DNA of 48,085 nt, taken from positions 348,207-396,291 of the forward strand of contig UCKU01000003.1 in the NCBI GenBank assembly GCA_900473185.1. The letters run 5' to 3'. Source of the DNA: Hyphomicrobiales bacterium. GTDB lineage: Bacteria; Pseudomonadota; Alphaproteobacteria; Rhizobiales; Rhizobiaceae. How positions within the stretch are numbered: position 1 is the first letter of the stretch; each line of letters begins with the position of its first letter. Shown here one piece after another: positions 43,737-48,085 of this stretch. The translations under genes were made by a program, and so were the position numbers. The notes under the pieces were generated by a model. The model had not been told where the DNA came from, did not search any database, and saw only the letters and a list, made by a program, of their open reading frames with translations.

Positions 43737-45629
43737 CTAGCGGACGGTCGCCTGTTCGGCGAGTTTCTGGTTGACCTGCGCGCCGTACTGGCTCTGCAAC
43801 AGGTTGACCATCTGATCGAGAATGTCATCACCGGCCTGATTTGCGATGGTGGCGATCTGCTGGTCGCGGTTGTTCAAGGCATCGGTCGTCGGCTCTTCGT
43901 TGACGTCAGTCACCTTCAGCAGGATCTGCGTGCTCGGATCGGCGCCGACGGCTGCTGCGACAGTATCTGCAGGACCGGAGAAGGCGGCGTTGATGCCGGC
44001 GCGGCCGAGAACGGGATCGTCGGTCGAGCGGGTAACGCCGCTCTTGCTTTCGACGGCGATGCCGAGCGGGGTGGCGATATCGGCAAGCGAAGTGCCCTTC
44101 TGCGCCTGAGCCTTCAGTTCGTCGGCCTTCTTGGCGAGCTCGGCCTTCTGCTGCTCGGCCGTCCAGTCCTGAACGGCCTTGTCACGCACCTCGGCGAGGG
44201 GACGATCGCGATCCGGCATGACGTCGCGCACGTCGAACCAGACGTAGCCGTCATTGCCGAGGGAAATTGCGACAGCATCGGCACCAACATCGGTCTTGAA
44301 AGCTTCCGGCAGAAGCTGCTGCTGTGCGGGGATATCCTTGACCGGATTGCCGTCCTTGTCTGCACCTGTCATGTCGACGGCGTCGATCACGACGGCCTTC
44401 AGCTTCAGCTGGTTAGCGATCTCTTCGAGGGACGTGCCGCCGGCGCGCATATCCTCGATGCGGTCGTGAACGTTGATGACTTCCTGCGAGGCATTGGCGA
44501 CGGAAAGCTGCTTGCGAAGCTCTTCCTTGACCTCGTCGAAGCTCTTGGTGGTCTCCGGCTTGATATTGGTCACGCGCAGGATCACAGGACCGAAGGTACC
44601 GTCGACGACAGCCGTGGTACCGCCATCCGCCTTCACCGCGAAGGCAGCCTCGGCAACGGCCTGATCCGGAACCTTGTCCTTGGTAAATTCGCCGAGCAGC
44701 ACGTCACTTGCGGTCTTGCCCTGATCGGTGACGAGCTGGTCGAAGCTCGTGCCGCTCTTCAGCGCGGTTTCGGCCGCATTGGCGAGATCCTTGCTCGCGA
44801 AGGTCAGTTGCTCCAGCGTGCGGCTTTCCGGCGTCGTGTAAGCCGCCTTGGCCTTATCGAAAGCTTCCTTGATCTGGTCGTCGGTGACGGTCGTGGGATC
44901 AGCGATATCATCAGGCTGAAGCTTCAGATAGGCGATCTTGCGGTATTCCGGCGCGCGGTAACGCTGCTTGGCGTCTTCGAACCACTTGGAGAGTACATCG
45001 TCGGCGGGCGCCTTGATCGGCTCGATATTGGCGTTGGTGAGCAGCAGGTAATCAACGCTGCGGCTCTCATTGCCATAGAGTTTCAGCGCGTTGACGAGCG
45101 TTGCAGGCGCCTGGAAGCCGTTGGCGACGGCTTCGATGATCTGGCTGCGGACAGCCTGCTTGCTGCGATCCTTGATATAGTCGTCTTCCCGGATGCCGGC
45201 ATTGCGCAGACGAGAGGTGAAGAGCGAGCGGTCGAACTGGCCGTTGACTGCCTTGAAAGCCGGATCGTCGCCGATCAGCTGGGCAAGGCGGTCTTCGGAA
45301 AGGCCAAGGCCCATGTCATCGGCAAGCTGGTCCAGAGAGGCACCAGCCAGAAGCTGGGCAAGCACCTGCTGTTCAACGCCGAAAGCGCGGGCCTGCTCCG
45401 GTGTCAGGCGCACGCCGTATTGCTGGCCGAGTTGGGCGACCTGGCGCTGATAAGCAAGGCGGAATTCATTGACGTCCACATGCTGGTCGCCGACGGTAAC
45501 CACCGTCGTGCTGTTGCCGCCGCTTATCAGCTCACGCGATACGCCCCAGATGCCGAAGGAGGCGACGAGCAGGAGCAGGAGCAGCTTGGCAACCCAGGTC
45601 TGAGCAGCTCTTCTCAGAAGATGGAACAT
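43737..45629 (-). CDS. ppiD: PpiD-like peptidylprolyl isomerase / SurA N-terminal domain chaperone
   Basis: A 630-residue inner-membrane-anchored periplasmic chaperone. One transmembrane helix (about residues 14-32, [19 protein letters not shown]) is followed by a SurA-type N-terminal domain with [15 protein letters not shown] and a parvulin-like PPIase domain (about 230-370, with [13 protein letters not shown] and FDQLV), then a long C-terminal segment. PpiD assists folding of exported proteins near SecYEG. Its length matches rhizobial PpiD. It heads the trpD-trpC-moaC-moeA operon. The parvulin motif is weak, so activity could be chaperone only. Confidence 0.88.
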   Translation of the reverse strand: MFHLLRRAAQTWVAKLLLLLLVASFGIWGVSRELISGGNSTTVVTVGDQHVDVNEFRLAYQRQVAQLGQQYGVRLTPEQARAFGVEQQVLAQLLAGASLDQLADDMGLGLSEDRLAQLIGDDPAFKAVNGQFDRSLFTSRLRNAGIREDDYIKDRSKQAVRSQIIEAVANGFQAPATLVNALKLYGNESRSVDYLLLTNANIEPIKAPADDVLSKWFEDAKQRYRAPEYRKIAYLKLQPDDIADPTTVTDDQIKEAFDKAKAAYTTPESRTLEQLTFASKDLANAAETALKSGTSFDQLVTDQGKTASDVLLGEFTKDKVPDQAVAEAAFAVKADGGTTAVVDGTFGPVILRVTNIKPETTKSFDEVKEELRKQLSVANASQEVINVHDRIEDMRAGGTSLEEIANQLKLKAVVIDAVDMTGADKDGNPVKDIPAQQQLLPEAFKTDVGADAVAISLGNDGYVWFDVRDVMPDRDRPLAEVRDKAVQDWTAEQQKAELAKKADELKAQAQKGTSLADIATPLGIAVESKSGVTRSTDDPVLGRAGINAAFSGPADTVAAAVGADPSTQILLKVTDVNEEPTTDALNNRDQQIATIANQAGDDILDQMVNLLQSQYGAQVNQKLAEQATVR

Positions 45630-45846
45630 GGAAACGCAAACCTCGCATTATCATTGGCCCAGAAGGGCAGACATTCGTCGTTCCATAAAACAAAGCTGCG
45701 AGGAAATGAAGGCTTGTCGCATGAAAAGCTTGCGGGACTTGCACACGCTCTCGCTAACCCGCCGCGAGCGACAAAAGATGCTTGATTGCGGAACCTTTAC
45801 AGTCTTCAGTTCGTTGAAGCGGCATTCCATCAAACAGGAGCAGACC

Positions 45847-46128
45847 ATGGCCGAATTGAAAACCGCTTCCGCCGAATCCACCGCTGCGCGCGTCAAGGCC
45901 GAAGTAGCCGCCGAAGATCTGTCCGCGCAGGTTGCTGCGTTGCGCGAGGATCTGGCCCGCCTTTCGGAGAGTGTGATCGCGCTGGGGCAGGGGGCAAAGA
46001 CCGCAGTGACCGACGAAGCCTCCGTCATGACCGAACGTGTCCGCGACAAGGTGCGTGAAGAGCCGCTGACCGCAATCGCCATTACGGCAGGCGTCGCCTA
46101 TCTCTTCGGTCTCCTCAGCCGTCGATAG
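45847..46128 (+). CDS. DUF883-like (ElaB/YqjD) small membrane-anchored protein
   Basis: A 93-residue protein with a charged alpha-helical N-terminal part (VKAEVAAEDLSAQVAALREDLARLSESV) and one C-terminal membrane helix (LTAIAITAGVAYLFGLLSRR). This layout matches DUF883 proteins such as ElaB/YqjD, tail-anchored inner-membrane proteins bound to ribosomes in E. coli stationary phase. The ATG at 45847 has AGGAG upstream and replaces longer in-frame starts that are not coding. A terminator follows at once. Function in rhizobia is unknown. Confidence 0.82.
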   Translation: MAELKTASAESTAARVKAEVAAEDLSAQVAALREDLARLSESVIALGQGAKTAVTDEASVMTERVRDKVREEPLTAIAITAGVAYLFGLLSRR

Positions 46129-46137
46129 ACGAAAAAA

Positions 46138-46158
46138 GCCGGACGCATGACGTCCGGC
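46138..46158 (+). terminator. Rho-independent terminator after the DUF883-like gene
   Basis: An 8-bp stem GCCGGACG (46138-46145) with CGTCCGGC (46151-46158) and a 5-nt loop, followed by CTTTAATCTTTTTT. On the minus side the sequence before it is TTTTTTCGTC, so it can also stop the opposite transcript. Confidence 0.88.
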
Positions 46159-46193
46159 CTTTAATCTTTTTTGGCAATCTTTTCCGTGTCAGG

Positions 46194-46448
46194 TCAGCGG
46201 CGGATGAGGCGTCCGATCGCAATCAGGATGCATGCGCCAACAAAGCCCGCGATCAGGTATCCGAGCCAGCCGCTGAGTGGCTGGATGTGAAGGATACCGA
46301 GAATCCAGTTGGCGACGATCGCGCCGATGATGCCAAGCAATATGTTCATGAACACGCCCATATTGCTGTGCATGACCTTCTCCGCCAGCCATCCGGCGAA
46401 ACCGCCGATAATGATAGCTGCAATCCAACCTACACCTGCGTTTTCCAT
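46194..46448 (-). CDS. GlsB/YeaQ/YmgE family stress-response membrane protein
   Basis: An 84-residue, almost wholly hydrophobic protein with three membrane helices and the family phrases GWIAAIIIGGFAGWLAEKVM, MNILLGIIGAIVANW and GACILIAIGRLIRR. This is the transglycosylase-associated (YmgE) family of small stress proteins of unknown role. The ATG has a strong GGAGGGAG upstream. It stands alone, close to the 38-residue ORF on the same strand. Confidence 0.92.
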   Translation of the reverse strand: MENAGVGWIAAIIIGGFAGWLAEKVMHSNMGVFMNILLGIIGAIVANWILGILHIQPLSGWLGYLIAGFVGACILIAIGRLIRR

Positions 46449-46529
46449 GACAATCTCCCTCCTGGTTAAAACGTGGGATAGAACGCGCGCAATCGAAAAA
46501 AGTTCCGGTACGGCAGCGGTTTAGCACTG

Positions 46530-46646
46530 TCAGGGATGAAGCAATGTAACCGGCGCGGAAAACGCATGAGCCGCGATCTGAAACATTAGTCCTGAAAAGG
46601 CCAGTGCGGCAAAACCGGCCGGCATCAGCAAACTCTTCGTGAACAT
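46530..46646 (-). CDS. Small ORF of 38 residues with signal-like N-terminus and hairpin-embedded Shine-Dalgarno
   Basis: An ATG at 46646 opens a 38-codon frame to a TGA at 46530-46532. The product starts MFTKSLLMPAGFAALAFSGL, a basic-then-hydrophobic start like a signal peptide or single membrane anchor, and ends VTLLHP. It has a strong GGGAGG 5 bp upstream. That Shine-Dalgarno lies in the 3' arm of a 6-bp hairpin with a 4-nt loop (46653-46668), and a promoter-like CTTGCG-N16-CTATGC (46672-46699, minus strand) would start the RNA almost at the hairpin. Coding is supported by these signals and not by length. Confidence 0.5.
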   Translation of the reverse strand: MFTKSLLMPAGFAALAFSGLMFQIAAHAFSAPVTLLHP

Positions 46647-46942
46647 CAAATCCTCCCGTTGTCGGGAGCAAGCATAGTTCATCGCCTCAACTGCGCAAGC
46701 TGCTTATTAATAAGTAGTTAAGCATGAAATTTAAGTAAAATTGTCACGACGAAACATGCATTACACCTAATATTAAATCATCTAGAACCGGAGCTTTCTC
46801 AATTTGCATTAGCAAAGGAGAGGCTTTGGTCGATACCACCTCCACGGCTCTCGCCTCATGGCGAACTCGGCCGAAAGAAGCGAGCAGCGTATTGAAGCGA
46901 AGCGTCAGCTCGCCGTAACGCCGGCAGACGACAAAAGGCTAT
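46647..46942. other. Intergenic region with AT-rich palindrome
   Basis: No convincing gene beyond the 38-codon frame. It holds the leader hairpin of that frame, the exact 12-bp palindrome CTTATTAATAAG (46703-46714), a stretch of AT-rich DNA to about 46790 and, on the plus strand, a Shine-Dalgarno-like AAAGGAGAGG (46814-46823) before short frames of about 30 codons (TTG about 46826; ATG 46858-46953, overlapping the neighbouring gene). These may be gene remnants; I cannot support them as coding. Confidence 0.4.
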
Positions 46943-48055
46943 CTATTCGGTAAGTCGCGCCACCCTCTGCCCGATGGCGAGCGAAGCAGTCAGGCCGGGG
47001 CTCTCTATTCCGTAGAGCGCCACATAGGCGGGGTGACCGGTTTGCTCCGGCCCTTGAATCACGAAGTCACCACCACCGCCCGCAGCCGGGCCGGCGATTT
47101 TCGGACGGATGCCTGAATAGGCGGGCTGTAGCGCGCCATCCGCCAGATCGGGCCAGTAGCGGCGGATGGCGGAATAGAACTTGTCCGCACGGCCTGGGTC
47201 GACGTCGTAATCAATCGTCTCGATCCACTCGATATCAGGACCGAAGCGCGCCTGGCCAGCAAGGTCGAGTGTCAAATGCACCCCGAGACCGCCGGGTTCA
47301 GGGACCGGGTAGATCAGCTGCGTTGCGGGTGCACGGCCGGTCAGGGCGAAATAACATCCTTTGGCGTAGTGACGTGTTGGGATAGTGCTGGCGTCCAGGC
47401 CGGACAGGCTTTCTGACAAGGCCCAGGCGTTCAGGCCAGCGGCATTGATCACAAGGCGTGTTTCGATCTCTACAGGATCGCGGCCGCCGACTGCGAGGCG
47501 AACCTTGTCCGCAGTGAATTCACCTTCGATGACAGGAGAATTGCAGATAACGGCTCCGCCATTGGCCTCGATATCCGCAGTGTATGCCTGCATCAGGCCG
47601 TGACTGTCGATGATGCCGGTCGAGGGAGAAACAAGCGCCGCAAAGCCTCTGATCTGTGGCTGCCTGCGGGCGAGTTCCGCAGCATCGATCAGATAGCAGT
47701 CCTCCACGCCGTTGGCGGCAGCCTGCCTGGATAGCTTTTCAAGATATCCAACTTCCTCCTCACTCGCAGCGACAACGAGTTTGCCACAGGCACTATGGGG
47801 GATGCTTCGCTCCCGGCAATAGTCGTAAAGTCTGTGTTTTCCGGCAATGCAGAGCTCGGCCTTCAAGCTGCCGGTGGCATAGTAGAGCCCGGCATGGATG
47901 ACCTCGCTGTTGCGGGCCGATGTGATGCTGCCGGTTATCGGCTCCGCCTCGAGAAGAACCACGTCGCGGCCGGACATGGCCAGTTCGCGCGCTACCGCCA
48001 GCCCCACGACCCCTCCGCCCACGACGACACAGTCGAGGTCCAGTACCTCCGCCAT
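46943..48055 (-). CDS. FAD-dependent oxidoreductase, L-2-hydroxyglutarate dehydrogenase-like (LhgO)
   Basis: A 370-residue flavoprotein of the DAO/GlpD superfamily. The N-terminal Rossmann motif VVVGGGVVGLAVAREL binds FAD, and the next conserved string SARNSEVIHAGLYY is typical of the LhgO/L-2-hydroxyglutarate oxidase group. The C-terminal strand reads VALYGIESPGLTASLAIG. LhgO oxidises L-2-hydroxyglutarate and passes electrons to quinone. The ATG at 48055, preferred to 48070, has AGAGGGA upstream. The 3' end overlaps a short plus-strand frame. Other hydroxyacid substrates remain possible. Confidence 0.87.
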   Translation of the reverse strand: MAEVLDLDCVVVGGGVVGLAVARELAMSGRDVVLLEAEPITGSITSARNSEVIHAGLYYATGSLKAELCIAGKHRLYDYCRERSIPHSACGKLVVAASEEEVGYLEKLSRQAAANGVEDCYLIDAAELARRQPQIRGFAALVSPSTGIIDSHGLMQAYTADIEANGGAVICNSPVIEGEFTADKVRLAVGGRDPVEIETRLVINAAGLNAWALSESLSGLDASTIPTRHYAKGCYFALTGRAPATQLIYPVPEPGGLGVHLTLDLAGQARFGPDIEWIETIDYDVDPGRADKFYSAIRRYWPDLADGALQPAYSGIRPKIAGPAAGGGGDFVIQGPEQTGHPAYVALYGIESPGLTASLAIGQRVARLTE

Positions 48056-48085
48056 GCAATTCCCTCTCATCCTCCAACTGCGGGG

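Noticed and set aside
43458..45785. Plus-strand open frame of 775 codons over trpD and ppiD
   Set aside because: It crosses two certain minus-strand genes and has no domain or ribosome-binding site.
46858..46953. Plus-strand frame of 31 codons before the LhgO-like gene end
   Set aside because: It has no Shine-Dalgarno, is highly charged without a fold, and overlaps the end of a certain gene.

Overview
The window looks like a chromosomal segment of a Rhizobium-type alphaproteobacterium (Rhizobiaceae). Base composition is GC-rich. The protein families are typical of rhizobia: DUF1489, a BTLCP transglutaminase-like peptidase, DUF2336, a PilZ protein, a CHASE2 cyclase with a FecR partner, and a ppiD-trpD-trpC-moaC-moeA operon. 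Two intergenic spots carry an imperfect palindrome that I remember as common between Rhizobium genes. I see no rRNA or tRNA gene, prophage, insertion sequence or CRISPR array. Most of the window is ordinary core genome with a few accessory genes.

Layout. 1-9.1 kb: the 3' end of L-serine dehydratase, DUF1489, an SPOR-type D-Ala-D-Ala carboxypeptidase, envelope proteins, a BTLCP peptidase, proline iminopeptidase, a tandem PilZ protein, a PAS protein, a candidate small RNA, a rhomboid protease and a CBS-pair protein. 9.1-11.3 kb (minus): folE, hisI and a patatin-like phospholipase. 11.6-16.1 kb (plus): a NifU/IscU-like scaffold, yidD and DUF1697 in tight succession, then thrS and an acyltransferase. 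16.1-23.3 kb: an exported beta-rich protein, a nitroreductase/flavin reductase pair, DUF2336, a GNAT protein, an AI-2E family permease and an exported phytase-like esterase. 23.4-29.9 kb: parE, an exported hydrolase, tpiA, secG and pyrG.

29.9-34.7 kb is the most unusual part. Two citrate synthase paralogues diverge from an 84-bp region full of palindromes. One of them has an N-terminal helix-turn-helix, and each departs from the consensus active site at a different residue. They are followed by a palindrome-controlled fecR/CHASE2-cyclase pair. 34.8-40.2 kb holds a DEAD-box helicase with a repetitive tail, a Tat-exported hydrolase, a METTL20-like lysine methyltransferase and a MarR/Bcr-type efflux pair with a clear operator. 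40.2-45.6 kb (minus) is the ppiD-trpD-trpC-moaC-moeA operon. 45.8-48.1 kb holds small membrane and stress proteins, an unannotated 38-residue ORF whose Shine-Dalgarno lies in a hairpin, and an LhgO-like FAD oxidoreductase.

Functions are assigned from recognisable motifs, lengths and context read by eye. No database search was run. Regulatory sites are inferred from symmetry and position.
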